From Sipunculus nudus (Eukaryota; Annelida; Sipuncula; Golfingiida; Sipunculidae), in assembly GCA_026874595.1 (NCBI GenBank), contig CM049310.1, positions 19,878,058 to 19,942,057 on the forward strand: a stretch of 64,000 nt of DNA, in the 5' to 3' direction. Position 1 is the stretch's first letter, and every line of letters starts with the position of its first letter. Shown in pieces: positions 13,074-26,000 of the stretch. Under the pieces are notes generated by a model. It was not told the DNA's origin. It did not search any database and was given only the letters and a program-made list of their open reading frames with translations. The position numbers and the translations under genes are program-made.

Positions 13074-13766
13074 CAAAATATGTCTTATTAATAGAAATAC
13101 CCGTTGTGTTCTTGTAGAAATCCCCTTTCCTTCCGCGGGTGAACATGTCTTTATGTTTTGATGTCCAGCTGAGGAGGGCACGCACTATGGCGTGACGGGT
13201 AATAGGATCCTCTTCAAGCAACGAATAAGTACCAGCCGTCCCTCCGTCCGTGGTCAAAGGCCAATGCCAAATTAGCGTCCCTCACTTTAGTAGTGGAATG
13301 CTGCAATGTTTGTCAATCACCAAGTACGAAAGACATTTGTTTTTTTTACAGCTTTAGTGTTTCATTGGTATCCTCCGCGGGGAAAAACTCCAGAAGCCGA
13401 CGACCGGGAGAAAATAACCCTCTGAGTCACGCATTAAGGATTTTATATTGATTCTACTTAGCGAACGAGTCGTGTTAATGCGATGCTAATCTTCGCATGC
13501 ATTCCCATGCACCAGGCGTGTGCATTAGTTGATAAAAATATACAAAAGATGCACGATGATGTTGCATTTGACAAGATTATTATTTGATTCCGCGCTTACA
13601 GTAAATCGATCCAATACTTTAAAACATTGTAAGGTTTAGAACGAAATGTCCTTTTAAAGTGGTGTCTTCATACATCAGGAGAGTACGTTATTTTTCATTT
13701 TTTCCCTAGATTCTGATAGGTCAATAAAATATTTAAAAGAGCCCCCAGATTTGTAACGAATCCTTT

Positions 13767-13767
<1 letters not shown>

Positions 13768-13801
<34 letters not shown>
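13768..13801. repeat. (CT)n microsatellite
   Basis: CT dinucleotide run of about 16 units. Confidence 0.95.
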
Positions 13802-13803
<2 letters not shown>

Positions 13804-14027
13804 ATCTACTAAACAATTTCATCCGAGTTGATGCTAAGATAAATAGTATATTGATGTTAATAAGCATTTACAGAATAAATGCATAGTATTTACAGAGAGC
13901 AAGTGATAAATGTGTAGCATTTACCTAAACAATTAAAGTTTTGTGATGAATGGATCAATGCCCGATTCGATGAAGGAATGATAAATATCTCTGATTCAGT
14001 GTATCGGTTACTTGATGTTTATTACAG

Positions 14028-14028
<1 letters not shown>

Positions 14029-14073
<45 letters not shown>
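14029..14073. repeat. (TA)n microsatellite
   Basis: Uninterrupted TA dinucleotide run, followed by TTATATATT. Confidence 0.95.
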
Positions 14074-14081
<8 letters not shown>

Positions 14082-16743
14082 TAAAACAAATGTAGTCTGT
14101 CTTTTAATATGAATCCTGTAGTTCCTTCAAACATTTCCGTGATCTGACTGAGAGAGGACGCTGTCCAGACTGACTGTCTGGTAGGAACTCGATTACGATA
14201 TCAAATCTAATCATGAGCCAACACGTTTGAAATAAATGCATTTGAAGAAGTTTATATTTCAATCATAAGTACGTTTGAAGGTCCAGCAGGTTTTCCTACA
14301 CTCCTTTTGTGTGGCTAAACAGTAACGCAATTCGGTGAAAAATCGATTGAGTCTGAACTTATGTATGCATGAGACACATGGACAAACCAATGTCATAAGA
14401 TTACTAGCCAATTTGGCTTGCTGTTGTGGCCTGGCGGTAATGGTAATACAGCTTCATAGCAAATATCTCGGTCATGAGGTGTTGAAGTGATCATTTAATT
14501 CAATACTATTAATCTCTGAGGAACGAGTGTCTGTCTCTAGAGAATATAATTGTGAAACATACTAGACTGCAAGTTAGGTTATAGTTACTTCATATGTGAA
14601 TTGATAATGAGAAACTGTGTTCAGCTAGTGTTACATTAAACATTAAAGCCAGTCTGGACGAATAGATGCAGGTAATAGCTAAAAGGTGATATGTTCCTTC
14701 CTGGAGCTGGTATTTGTTTTTCACGTGACAATGTGACTGTGTGATTATTCATGTGTTTTACTTTCATACACGGCTGTCTTATCTGGCGGTAGCGATCAAT
14801 CACATTTTCCACTCCTACGATAACAAAGGTATCGAGCTGGTTAAGCTGAAGCTGTACCCATGACAACAGGTATCAATAGAATTTATATTTCACTTATTTT
14901 ATGTGTTCTGCGGCTTCATCCTTTTGGTCCTGTATGCTTCTGGTTGCTTTGGTTTGGCTTAATCATTAATTTAATCCAAATTCAGTGTTTGTAAGCTTAG
15001 CCCAGTGCAGCTGCTCGGCTGTGAAACATTCACACGGCTGGGATAAGTTGTTCAGACCGGCCTTGTTGTTTCAGAATGGTTGCATCCATGGTTTATATTG
15101 GGTTGTTGTTTACCGACAGGAAAGGGATTAGAATGTGTTGTGATATTTGTTAGGCTTCACTATCCACGCCATGGTGATATTGTTTTTCCTGCACTTGATT
15201 TTCGGAGAAGAAAGAAATCGGTTCTTGAAGTATTATGTTGTTTGTGAATTGTCTGCAACAAGGATTGGTTATACGATTTCCTCCGACTTTGCATTCTGGG
15301 GATTAAAGATTAAATTTCTGTTTCCATGGAAACCAATGAAACCTTTACAGGATTGTCAAGACTATTTTTTATATGAAAAATATCGACCAACGAAACGGCT
15401 TTTGGAAGAAGACAAATGTTCAAAAGAAGACAAATGTTGAACATTTGTCTATCTACCTGTCTTTACAATGGTTAAAATAATAACTTTAAAATAAAAATAT
15501 TGTAGATTCTAGATCACAAAGCCTTTTCCCTCTTATGGGTTATTTCACCTCTGGTTCCCTGGCGAGATTCTGACCGGGGATCGTCAACTCCTCAACCCCT
15601 TAACCATTAGGCCTTGTCTTACAACATTAGTGCCTACTTTTTAGTTTAATTAATATTTTATTTAAACGTGATCATCTTATCAAGAGTCTTTGGAGGGGAC
15701 GAAGCCTAAAAGCTGACGAGTTAAAAGCTTCGTATAGATTTTTAATCAATCTAACCATTAGTCCAACAAGACATAAGAAGGACTCGTTTCATGTTTTTCA
15801 ATCGTTTGACTCTTCAATTTCAACGCAGATTTTGATCTAAATCAGCTGCTTCAACTTAAAGATGTGCTAGACCGCCTTTACTTGCGGTCTGTCTCACTTG
15901 AAATTAGGTCTACTTCTTATAAGACCATCATGTCGTAAGAGTATCTACGTCTTTTAATGAATTAAACCGACAGAAACTAATCATTCACTTAGTTTTATAA
16001 CTTTGATCTAAGCTATCTTCATCTGTATTTTATATTTTGAAGTGTTTCGTTTCAGAAGTGTGAGTTGGAATGTAGTTTTCGTCCTTAGCCTGCATTTTCT
16101 GCTTGAGTTGGAAAATAACTTATAATAGAAAATGGAACCATGACTATGCAACAATGCCCTTTTGGTTGGGTGACATGTATCTTGGCCCTTAACAACAAGC
16201 TACAAATTAGGTCCGCAGTACCCTATTCCATCACAACATCACACGTGACGTCTCCGCTATCTCGTTCTCGTGGGACTTTATTTGTGTCATAATAATCTGA
16301 AGTTCTGAGACTTAATCTTGAGATGAATACTAGTATTTCTTGATATGTATAACTAGAATCCTTACTGTAGTCGAGTCCGCATCATATCAGAGTCCTTGAG
16401 CCTACCTTCCTCGAGTCTAAATCATATTTATCTACATATTTTTATTTTTTTTCTTTGAATTATAATGTGGTCTAACAAATCATGATAGCACTCTTACTTA
16501 TTATTGTAGGCTCAAACATATAAAACTATTTGTAACTTTTAAAGGATTCCATAAATAGTTTCATGCCAAATTGAATGCCAGTATTTAGATGGTAGAAAAT
16601 TTCCGCTGGCCTGATTTCCCGAGTTCTTTCCTCCGAGTCCGAAAACAAGTCCACGACCGTCGAATCCAGGTCCAAATCTGATTTTTCGAAAACATGGGCT
16701 CGAGTTCGGAATCGAGTACGACATTGATTTAAGCATTTAGTAG

Positions 16744-16830
16744 TACAGTAGAGCGCTGTTTATCCGAACATAGTTCATCCTGAATTGAAAACTGACGACT
16801 GAAATTTTGACCGTTTATCCGAAATCCATA
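16744..16830 (+). mobile_element. Pogo/Tigger-like transposon end
   Basis: A TA dinucleotide is followed by CAGTAGAGCGCTGTTTATCC and then GAAC, and GTTTATCCGAA recurs near 16813. CAGTAGAnCnCnGTTTATCCGAAC is the recognisable terminal motif of pogo/Tigger-type Tc1/mariner elements. No matching right end was found nearby, so this is a fragment or a one-sided relic. No transposase frame is present. Confidence 0.45.
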
Positions 16831-18227
16831 TTAAAATATTCATAATTTAGTCAAATTCTTGTGTTTCAGGGCCAATTAGCAGTGAAGCCAATAAATATAA
16901 CATAATAAATTGATGGAAAATACAATATAAATGCTTTTGCCAATGTTTATTTTGGACTTATTTTGGCTTCATAAATTCATGTCTGTCAATCTGAAAAAGT
17001 CCGGTGCCCGGCGGTAGGTGGGCAATCATTTTTTCTCTTTCTCTTTCTAAACAATAGTGTTTATTTTTTAGCAAATCGTCTCAACGTGAAGCCCAGAGGA
17101 ACCAAGATAATCACATTTTTTCCACAATGGGCCTTAAAAACAGAGTGATGATCTAAATAAAGACATTTGGTCTCGTCTCTTGATATTAAAAGGCCATTTC
17201 CAAGTAGCTTTGAAACCAAATGTGTGATGTTCAATGGTAACTAAGTCTTATTAAATACTGCTCTAGTTGTTCTGTGCATTAAAAATATACACACAAAAAA
17301 GCTTATAGACAAACACAAGCAAAAACGAAGACATTCAGCCATTCATTTATCGAGGGGGATGCTCACTTTTAATTTAACGTCACTTGTTATTTCCTGGAAT
17401 ACATAGAGAAAAATTCAACTATACCTTGGATGTAGCAGAAAATTGAATAGATATACGCCAGCGATAAAAAAAGAAAGAACAAAAGTTAATCAAGGAACCT
17501 TTGAAATCCGTATAATCTATTAACCAACCGATGTATTCAAATGATCTTACACCTCAAGTGAAAATGAGGGGCCCTCCAGCTGCCCTTTGTATCTGCTTAT
17601 TCTTGCAAGAATCGAATTCGTTGCATGTCATGGAATGTACCATGAAAAGACAATTGCTGAGACCTTTTATTATGAAGTCGACTGTTCGGTAAAGGTGGGC
17701 GGCCTATGCTGTTGCAATGGCCTTGAATTGGGCATAGGACTAACTTATTGGATATGACATTTAACTGTTACCATAAAACAACAACACTTACTCATGTTTA
17801 AAGCAATTTTTTGAGAGACAGGCCAAAATGAATTACTCCCTCCAGTATTTGTGCTGCGTCCATGACAACCAGTAGCGTAAAAACCTCAACCGTGCTATCA
17901 TGGACAATGAATTGTTGCCCTTTCTTTTTATGCATCTTGAATTTTATTCTCTTGTCATGTTTGAGCATGACATTCAAAATTATGTTTTATAATACGTTCT
18001 AGTTGTGCTAATGTGGCAGCATTCATCTAAATTATTTTGAAAAGCTTTTTTTCACGAATATTTTCGTCATGGGTATATTGGTAATATTGCTTCCGAAGCT
18101 TGGCATGACTCTTCTTATCTGTGTGTATGTGTACGCCTGTCTGTTAGGTCTATACGTTAAAATACATGAGAAATTAAGTCAGTTACAGCATCTCCTTTCA
18201 GTTGTTATATTTTAGATGGGAAGATTG

Positions 18228-18281
<54 letters not shown>

Positions 18282-19139
18282 AAGAGAACAGTGATTTAAT
18301 ATTGGAGTGGTAGAGAGTAAACTTTAACCCACCGTGTATATATACAAATATGCAAAGATTTATTTGATATCACCACGTATCCTACACTGTTGTGTTCAGT
18401 CCTCGAGATTGTTTCTTATTTATTATATACAGTATTCATACAAACATAACATTTATCATAAAGGTTCATTCAGTTAAAACTTCTTCACTTATCGTTTATA
18501 TTTCATAACAGTGGCATTTAATTTTTTTCTGTGTTCTTTCCTGTGTTTTATGAAATAACGCATGTTATAGTCCTGCGTGGGCCCAAACCTGCCCATAGAT
18601 ATTTGTTTTACTGCACACAAGGAAAATTGATTAGAACAATCGCATGCGGTAAAATTAAAAATTTATATATATATAAAATGGCGCTATTTGGCATCGACAT
18701 ATGCTTGTATAAGGCAAATTTATACCTTTATTTTAAAATTTGTTACTTATATTCCCATTAAACCCTGAGTGACATCACTGGTCTCTCCTTCGTTTATTTA
18801 TTCAAAAATTCTTCCTTTCACTTTGTTAAATACTTAATAAAGTTCTATCATTAATTTGACGTGATGAGAAACAAGGCCTACAGGCCTAATGCGAACCTGT
18901 GCAAAGTTTGGGAATATGAATGGATGTTTATTTTTAAAATTTAATATTGATCCTTTTAAGTCCTGCATATCTACCTTAGTCATTATGATTTCAGCAAAAT
19001 GGACATTTCGGACCTGCAAGTTTCAGACTAGCACATTTTAAAACTAGAATATGGGTAGTCGACAAGTGACTGTGTATCCGCAGAAATCAGAGTGGAACGG
19101 GTGAAGTGAGGCATGGATTAAGTGGCAAGGGGAATAGAG
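16831..19139. other. Unannotated AT-rich stretch
   Basis: No gene recognised. It contains the GA microsatellite at 18231 and otherwise ordinary AT-rich DNA with only short open frames. Confidence 0.4.
18231..18275. repeat. (GA)n microsatellite
   Basis: Long uninterrupted GA run of about 22 units. Confidence 0.95.
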
Positions 19140-19154
19140 TGAGGTGTGTTGCAT

Positions 19155-19995
19155 ATTAGCATGGATGTCTGCAGCGTAAACGTAAATGTAGGTGGTGCCA
19201 CCTGTTATAAAATCGAGAAAATTGTCCAGGATGTATAATCCTACAAAATTTCAGGTGGATAAGTCAAACCACTGCTGAGATATGAGTGATTTTATCCCAA
19301 GGCAGATGAACAGATGGACGGTGTTCATAAGTGGTTGCAGTTGGCGCAACCAGTTTTGCTTATGATGAAGAGCAATGTGAGATCTATACACAAGCAAAAT
19401 TTTGGCTCAATTGGTCAAACGGTTACCAACATATGAGCTTGGATGTCTGCAGAGTAAACATGAATGTAGGTGGCGCCACCTGTCATAAAATCAAGAAACC
19501 TGTCCAGGATGTATAAACCTGCAAAATTTCAGGTGAATAAGTCAAACCACTTCTGAGATATGAGTGATTTTATCCCAAGGCAGATGAACAGATGGACGCT
19601 GTGCATAAGTGGTTGCAGGTGGCACCACTGGTTTTGGCTATGATAAAGAGCTATGTGAGATCTATACACATGCAAAATTTTGGCCCAATCGGTCAAACGG
19701 TTCCCGAGATATGAGCTTGGATGTCCGCAGAGTAAACGTGAATGTAGGTGGCGTCACCTGTCATAAAATCGAGAAAGCTCTCGAGGATGTATAAACCAGC
19801 AAAATTTCAGGTGAATAAGTCAAACCACTGCTGAGATATGAGTGATATTATCCAAAAGCAGATGAACAGATGGACGCTGTGCAAAAATGGTTGCAGGTGG
19901 CGCCACCATTTTTAGTGTATGTTATAAAGCAATCAAAGGGCTACATTTGTGCAATTTTTTTTAGCCTGATCCGTCAAACGGTTCTCGACATATGC
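19155..19995 (+). repeat. Tandem array, 278-bp units
   Basis: GATGGACG occurs at 19313, 19591 and 19869, an exact 278-bp period twice. Each unit has an AGGTGGCGCCACC-type palindromic block, CATAAAATCAAGAAA, AAATTTCAGGTGAATAAGTC, and GAGATATGAGTGATTTTATC. About three units are present, beginning mid-unit. Two 61-codon frames at 19331-19516 and 19609-19794 are the same reading of successive units and diverge without obvious constraint. I take them as repeat by-products. The array is in the opposite orientation to the one at 2.0-2.7 kb. Confidence 0.9.
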
Positions 19996-21060
19996 GGGTT
20001 TATGTGTGGAAACAGACGCACAAATAGACGCTGGGCAGCGAGGAAAGGTCAGAGGTCAACCAAAAATGAGGGCGCAGCAGTTCACATGTGACATGATGAT
20101 AAACCCAATTAGCTTAAAATGCAAACCAATTTTTTTCAAACAGTAAAAAGATACAGTTTCAATAATCCGGGAATTCTGCATCTAAACATTGTGTCTAGAC
20201 GTCTAGACGCTGTGTCTAGACGTCTAGACACATTGTCTAGACACCCCCCAGAGCCAGGTCAGTTGCCATGGTGATGTCTGGACCCCACCTGTTTGTACTG
20301 AGTGACCTCTTGACTCGGCTGCTGAAACTCAGTATGTTGTCAAATCTGTTTTCAAATACAAAGAGCCTTTTTCAATTGGCTATAATGTTTTTTTTTAAAC
20401 TGTATTTACCCAATCTATTCTTATAAAACTGGCAGAACCCTACCATAGAATAATTCTTGTAAAGTTTAAACCAATCAGCTTAACAGTTTCAACATAAATC
20501 AGTGTATAAGCTAGGTGAGTTTAAAATCACATTTTCGCTTGTAAAAAACACATCAAAGTAGGTGGCGCCACCAATACCTCAAAATCAGATATGACATATG
20601 TGACAAACATTTGTATAAATTTGGTGATTATAGCTCTAGCCGTTTCTGATATTTTGATTTTAGTGTGTTTTTTTGGACAGATGACCAAGTTCAACCTCCT
20701 GTAACTCGGCCAAAAATCTCCGAACTTGAACCATTAAAAAAACTTGAAAGAGATTGTTCCAGGGATCATTTCAGTGAAATATTGGACAATTTGGCTGGAC
20801 AGTTTCAGAGAAGAAGATTTTTAAAGGATTTTAAGCTTTTTCTCTATAAAATCTAAATTAATGCAGATACCAAATAATAAGCTCCAGGGGACCAAGTTTC
20901 ACATGTGACTAATTCTTACATATAATTTGGAGCTGCTAGCTCCGACGGTTTCTGACTTACAGCCATGGACGGCGGAAAGCCAGCCCTGGACGGCGGACGG
21001 CTGACGACGGACGGACGACGCTGCGCCATTGCATTTGCTCACAGGTTCGCTAAAAAAAAC
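19996..21060 (+). repeat. Tail region of the 278-bp repeat element
   Basis: The array runs on into diverged pieces of the same style: GGTGGCGCCACC near 20560, several GTTTCTGA and TTTGGTGATTATAGCTC phrases, a GGAGCTGCTAGCTCC hairpin at 20929-20943, then CATGGACGGCGG and GACGACGGACGGACGACG up to about 21025, then GCATTTGCTCACAGG. GGACGG-rich tails followed by an inverted AGCTCAC-type motif recur at the ends of this repeat class. I infer that the element ends near 21060. Confidence 0.55.
20193..20242. promoter_or_regulatory. Cluster of five GTCTAGAC palindromes
   Basis: GTCTAGAC occurs at 20193-20200, 20201-20208, 20214-20221, 20222-20229 and 20235-20242, as two abutting pairs plus a single. 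GTCTAGAC is the palindromic Smad-binding element known from Smad3/Smad4 site selection. The sequence is certain. Any regulatory role is inference, because the cluster sits inside a repeat and may be a simple local duplication. Confidence 0.4.
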
Positions 21061-21435
21061 ATCATGCACTTAGAAAATGAAGAATAAGTACGGGTGGTTT
21101 TCAAGTGATGTATTCAATCATCCTGCATACATATCATGTGAAGGGTCCAAATACAAGGTGCCTTGAATAAATCAAGAACAAATATGACCATAAAAACTCC
21201 ATGAGATCGTTATCTGAAGGAAACAAGATAAATATATCATAGAAGAGCAAAGTTTTTCTTAATTTTGAGTGGATGCAGGTAGTTTCATTAAGGAAAGCCT
21301 GGGTGTTTATAGAGAGCTTTGTGAGTCGTTGTCCTTTGGTCACCTCGTGCTCGGTCATCACATCCGACTGATCGTTAGTATTCGTCTTGCCTATATCCCC
21401 CGGCCGAACGTCTGAAAACATTGATATTCTGAATC

Positions 21436-21844
21436 ATGATGGCAGTTTTATTGATTCGAAACTTGATCTATTTACCTACACTACTGACAGTGTCACAGGT
21501 TAGGTGCAAAATCACCGCTCAACCTTACAATACAACATATATTGCCGGCAAAGAAACCAAGTTCCAGATTTACAGGGGCAATCAAAACTTTTCTGCAGGT
21601 AGCAAAGTGCCGAAACAAGATTAGATTTATGTCCACAATCCAATATTAAAGCAAATAAACATCAAAATGACCGTCAGCTAATGTGTTTTATTGACTATAG
21701 ACTATAAAAGTCGCATGGCATCGTTCGTCACCTGCCAGTGTTTGGTATCAACATCTCCCCAAATTTGTGAAAAAGACTTCAGTTCTACAAAAAAATCACC
21801 CGTTTTTTCTTGCAGATATCACAAGTGAAGAAGATATGACATAG
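21436..21844 (+). CDS. Candidate two-exon small secreted protein (unrecognised)
   Basis: Unrecognised, and only a model. Exon 1, 21436-21598, opens with two successive ATG codons and encodes a hydrophobic leader (about residues 3-20) ending in VSQVRC, which looks like a signal peptide. It then encodes ITAQPYNTTYIAGKETKF, with one N-glycosylation sequon. It ends at CAG followed by GTAGCA, a plausible donor. A strong acceptor, a T-rich tract then TTGCAG, ends at 21815. Joined in phase, exon 2 (21816-21844) adds DITSEEDMT and a stop, giving 63 residues. The first ATG is the only upstream in-frame start. It could equally be exon 1 of a longer gene or chance. Confidence 0.3.
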
Positions 21845-22112
21845 GTTCAGTTGTTCTATGTACAGGGCCTCTGTGTTAAGTGTGTTTTATGCCGAGTTTT
21901 CATACAGAAGATTGCAGTCTTATAGGACCGGCAGCATCGACCGCGCGTCAAGCCACGATGTTCGTGCTACAAACATCGCTTGATCATGTTTCGACTGGCC
22001 CCTGTAAACAACAGGGGAGTGACCAGACCAAACACGACGGCATGACAGATACAGTGTCATGTTAAACAGCCCTGCACGGACTGATTCAATATAACCTCTT
22101 AAAACAAATTGA

Positions 22113-22226
22113 TTAAACGATACCTTCTATGAAGGCACCGGCAAGTACAAGGCCCATCCAGGATTGATCCAGATACAAAACCTCGACAAGCTGAATGTCA
22201 CACTGGTGGTGGCATATGTACGTTAG
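22113..22226 (+). CDS. Candidate exon, unrecognised
   Basis: A 37-codon stop-to-stop frame contains a coding-looking run, GTGKYKAHPGLIQIQNLDKL, followed by NVTLVVAY and a GTACGT donor at 22218. A weak acceptor, TTCTATGAAG, ends at 22134, so the exon proper could be 22135-22217. It is downstream of, and in the same orientation as, the possible secreted-protein exons. No phase-consistent link between them was established. It matches no family I can name. Confidence 0.25.
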   Translation, partial: LNDTFYEGTGKYKAHPGLIQIQNLDKLNVTLVVAYVR

Positions 22227-22574
22227 CCTTTTTTATATTTCATGTGCTCATGGGATACCTGTGTGTTGTTAACCTGGAATGTTCTTACTATAATATATCT
22301 CTTTCAAACTAGTGTCCGCCTTGAAACTGATTGTCGTTCCTCATATATTGACAGAAACCTATTTAATTCGCTGCATTCTGTATGCATAATATATATACGT
22401 TTTCACTTATCTCAGGGACATAGCTGATGAATATTTTATGAATATGAATCATTTCCTGGCACGCTTTTCAGGATAATACTACTGTCAATAAAACATATAC
22501 TGAAACATTATGAGTATAACCGCCTCACTTTCAGGAGAATTCAGTATAATGGTGTTTGTTTTTCCTAGGTTTTG

Positions 22575-22576
<2 letters not shown>

Positions 22577-22620
<44 letters not shown>
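22577..22620. repeat. (AT)n microsatellite
   Basis: Uninterrupted AT dinucleotide run. Confidence 0.95.
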
Positions 22621-22622
<2 letters not shown>

Positions 22623-23089
22623 CTTTGTGTTCTGATGCTTTACATATCAGAGTGGTATAAGTATAAATTTTGCCTGTAAATCTCTTATTGAAACTCTGCA
22701 TCACAAACTGTTATCATTTTTAACCGCGTGACGTTATGACTGTGCACTTGGGCTTCATGTCTAGATTACAACGGCGATTTTGTTGTTGTTTAATTCTCTC
22801 GTTTTAATTTTTCTGTTGGTCTATGTCGCATGGATGAGCTATTACTGTATACCATATGCCTATATCACAGCCATATTTTTGTTCGACTTACTTTGTTGAA
22901 TTAACTTAACCTTCTGAATTCAATATCGGTGATTAAATTTATTTTTACACAAGAAATTATATCAAATACAGAAAACTTACATTATTGTATAGAACTCCAC
23001 AAGACTAACAATTGGAGGTCAATCTACCCACAAATTCAACAATCCAAAAATTCATCAGTCTAGTTCACATGCTCTCTTAATTTACCCCA

Positions 23090-26000
23090 TTACAAAATAT
23101 GTTTAGATGTTAAACCTTTCACGTGTTTTGGAATATTAAAAAAAGCAGCTGGGTCCTCCTCCCTCTGCATATACAATAAATATTCATATAACATCTACGC
23201 CCTTTCCACAGAGCTTTACCTATAGGCCTACTACCTATATCCTAAAAAAAATCAGTTGCTTCTTTAGAAGCGCAAGATTTCCGCTGCCTCGGGAGCGTAT
23301 ATAACATCAAGATCTGGTTAATCAGCATGTCGTTCGAGGTGACTGGGAGTATACCATACAATATAACATCTAGTGACAGGTCTTGCATATTGATAATACT
23401 ATTTTGCTACCATGGGTGTATTTTAATATAGAGGTTTTTTGGCAACTGTACAGTTAAAGCAATAGAGACATCTGGGTGTTTCCTTTATTTTCCACTTATA
23501 CAGATGCTCATTCAGTAGAATGTAATTATTCAACAGTTTGTACTGAAATTCTCTCATATGGGTATCCATTGTTGTTCTTTATATACCTTCGTACACCTCT
23601 TTCCAATTAATATCAATAATATTTTTTCGTGTTCAAGGTATTGAAAAACTTCTGAGCTGAAGGGGATTTCCATATTTTTCAATCAAAGTACTATATATTT
23701 TCTTTGAATTGAATTTGTCTATGGACTGATGCCCATCAATTATTACAATATTTGTATCAACCTCTGTTGAGTATACTTAATAGTTCATTAACATTTTTTC
23801 CAGCGATACGGTATTGCATTCCTTAATGCTTTCCAGTACATATAATCAAGGGGACATTTCCTAAAAACTTCATGTATTTCCATACTCCTTTCTCATCAAC
23901 CAAAATCCTTAATATAACAAATGCCCAAACTGTGCATTCTATTATTGTACACAGATATTTCATTCTTGGTTATATATTTGTTTTTTTTCCACACAAACTG
24001 AAAAATAAAATCTTCATGTATTTTTGGTTCCACTGACACATAAATTGTCCAGTCTTCAAAACACCTGATATAAAAGTTAGGTAAAACGTATGATAGAATA
24101 CTAACATCAAAATTACTTCTAATACATCTTAATCCACCAATGTTCCTTAACTTGTAATCTAATATCTCAGTAATCATAGATGACTGATTACAAAATAACC
24201 GCCTGACCCACAGAATTCTCTGTGATTTTCTCCTTCCCCCAATGTCTGGGACATTGATTCCCCTATTTTCCATATTTCCCCTTAATTGTAGTATATCCAA
24301 CCTTAGGTTTTTCCCCTCTAAATAAAATCACAGAGAAGTCTTTTGAAATGCTTCAACGTGTTTTTTGGGGATATCATCGTATTTGTAGCACACAAAACCT
24401 TTCATAGAGCTAATGTACGGGCAACTTCTGCCCTTCCATATATTGAAAGATATCGACTTTTCCATATTGCCATAGTTGTTGCAAGGTTATTTTCCACACG
24501 TGTACAATATTCTTTATGAATCAAGTCCTTATTATAAGAATAATGATTCCAAGTATTTTTATGGTTGCTTTTTATCAGGTTTACCAATTTTAGATTACAC
24601 AATTTTTTTTGTCACATGTTTTATATATCCTATGCAAGCAACCTCTGATTTAGTATGATTTATCTTGAGTGAAGAAAAATATTGAAATCTTTCAATTACA
24701 CCAAGTATATTTTCAAGTGATTTAACATTTTCAATAAATAATTTTGTATCATCTGCAAACGTGCATAGTTTGACTTCTGTGTTTCCAGTGTCTATTCCTT
24801 TTACATTTTTGTCATTTCTAATCTTGATTGCCGATATTTCTTGTACAAGGATATATAAATATGGAGCCAGCGGATCGCCTTGCCGGGTCCCTCTTTCTAA
24901 CTGGAAATACCTTGTGGTAAAGCCATTGTTCATAACTGAACTTTGTACATCAGTTTGTATTATTTAAACCCATCTGTTAAAAGCCCTATCAAAACAAAAA
25001 AATACCTTAAAGTCACATTAATAAAACCATGATCGACACTGTCGAAAGCAGCCTTTAGATCTGCTTCAAACAATTCCAGGATTATGTTCCAATTCCGTAT
25101 AATGCAACACATCCCATATTTATCTGATCGGTTTTCCAATATATCTTTCCTCAATGAAAGCATATTGGTCATATTTGATTAATTTTGGTAGACATCTTTC
25201 TATTCTTTTTACTAATATTTTACTCAATAATTTTAAATCAACATTAAACAAACTTATTGCTCCTCAACCACTAAAGTGTTTTAAATCTTTACCTGGCTTA
25301 GGAATTAATTTAACAAGGGCCTTCCTTTTTTGGAGATATCAAAGATCCATGTGCATTATTTTCATTCAAAAAATCGGTTAAGCATTGACCATGTTCATTA
25401 AATAAAGCCATATAAAATTCCTTTGTCAATCCATCATTACTTCGAGTTTTATTATTCTTCATTGTATTCCTCATTTCTTGTAATTAAATTCCCACATGAT
25501 TTTGCTTCAGACTCACTGAAAATATTCTCATGTACAGGAAGACAATACATATTACTGTTGAACTCTGTATCAGTTTAAATGACTTTTCTCTGGTATTTAT
25601 ATATAAAAGAATTCTTAAAAAATGACATGACTGTTGCATGGCCAACAATATCTTTTTTATGATTATGTTTTTCTAGGTTTAGGAAGTATTTTGTACCCTT
25701 CTCACCTTGCTGCAACTACTGTGCCCTAGATCTCACTATAATATCTCCAGTTATCTTATCATAATGTTCTTGTAATTCACGTTTCATATTTTGATACATC
25801 TGCTGGGATTCAATGGTGTCCGTACTCTTTATGTTATGTTCCTTTTTATTAACCTCTTCTCGTAATATTTTAACATTTTCTTTAAACTTTCTAACTTTTT
25901 CTTTACTGTACTTAAAAGTGTACTTTCTTATTTTGTATTTCATGTACTTCTTTTTAAATCTTGCTGTTTTACTTTTAACTTCATTTTTTTCCATTCAGCA

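Larger units (their letters stand above)
13074..16742. other. Unannotated stretch with microsatellites
   Basis: No gene recognised with confidence. At 13074-13250 the minus strand is open for about 60 codons with coding-like composition next to the MITE. At 15147-15440 a 97-codon plus-strand frame begins with a hydrophobic stretch and ends in a palindromic block around GACAAATGTT (15411-15453). Neither matches a family I know. Around 16370-16430 and 16610-16730, GAGTC-type words recur unusually often. Confidence 0.35.

Noticed and set aside
12991-13257. 88-codon minus-strand frame
   Set aside because: Its 3' part is the G-tract MITE-like element, and the remaining 60 codons have no match I can name. 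Mentioned only as open sequence.
19331-19794. Two similar 61-codon frames suggesting a repeated protein
   Set aside because: They are the same phase of consecutive 278-bp units. 278 is not divisible by three, so they cannot form one protein, and each ends at a stop before the next.
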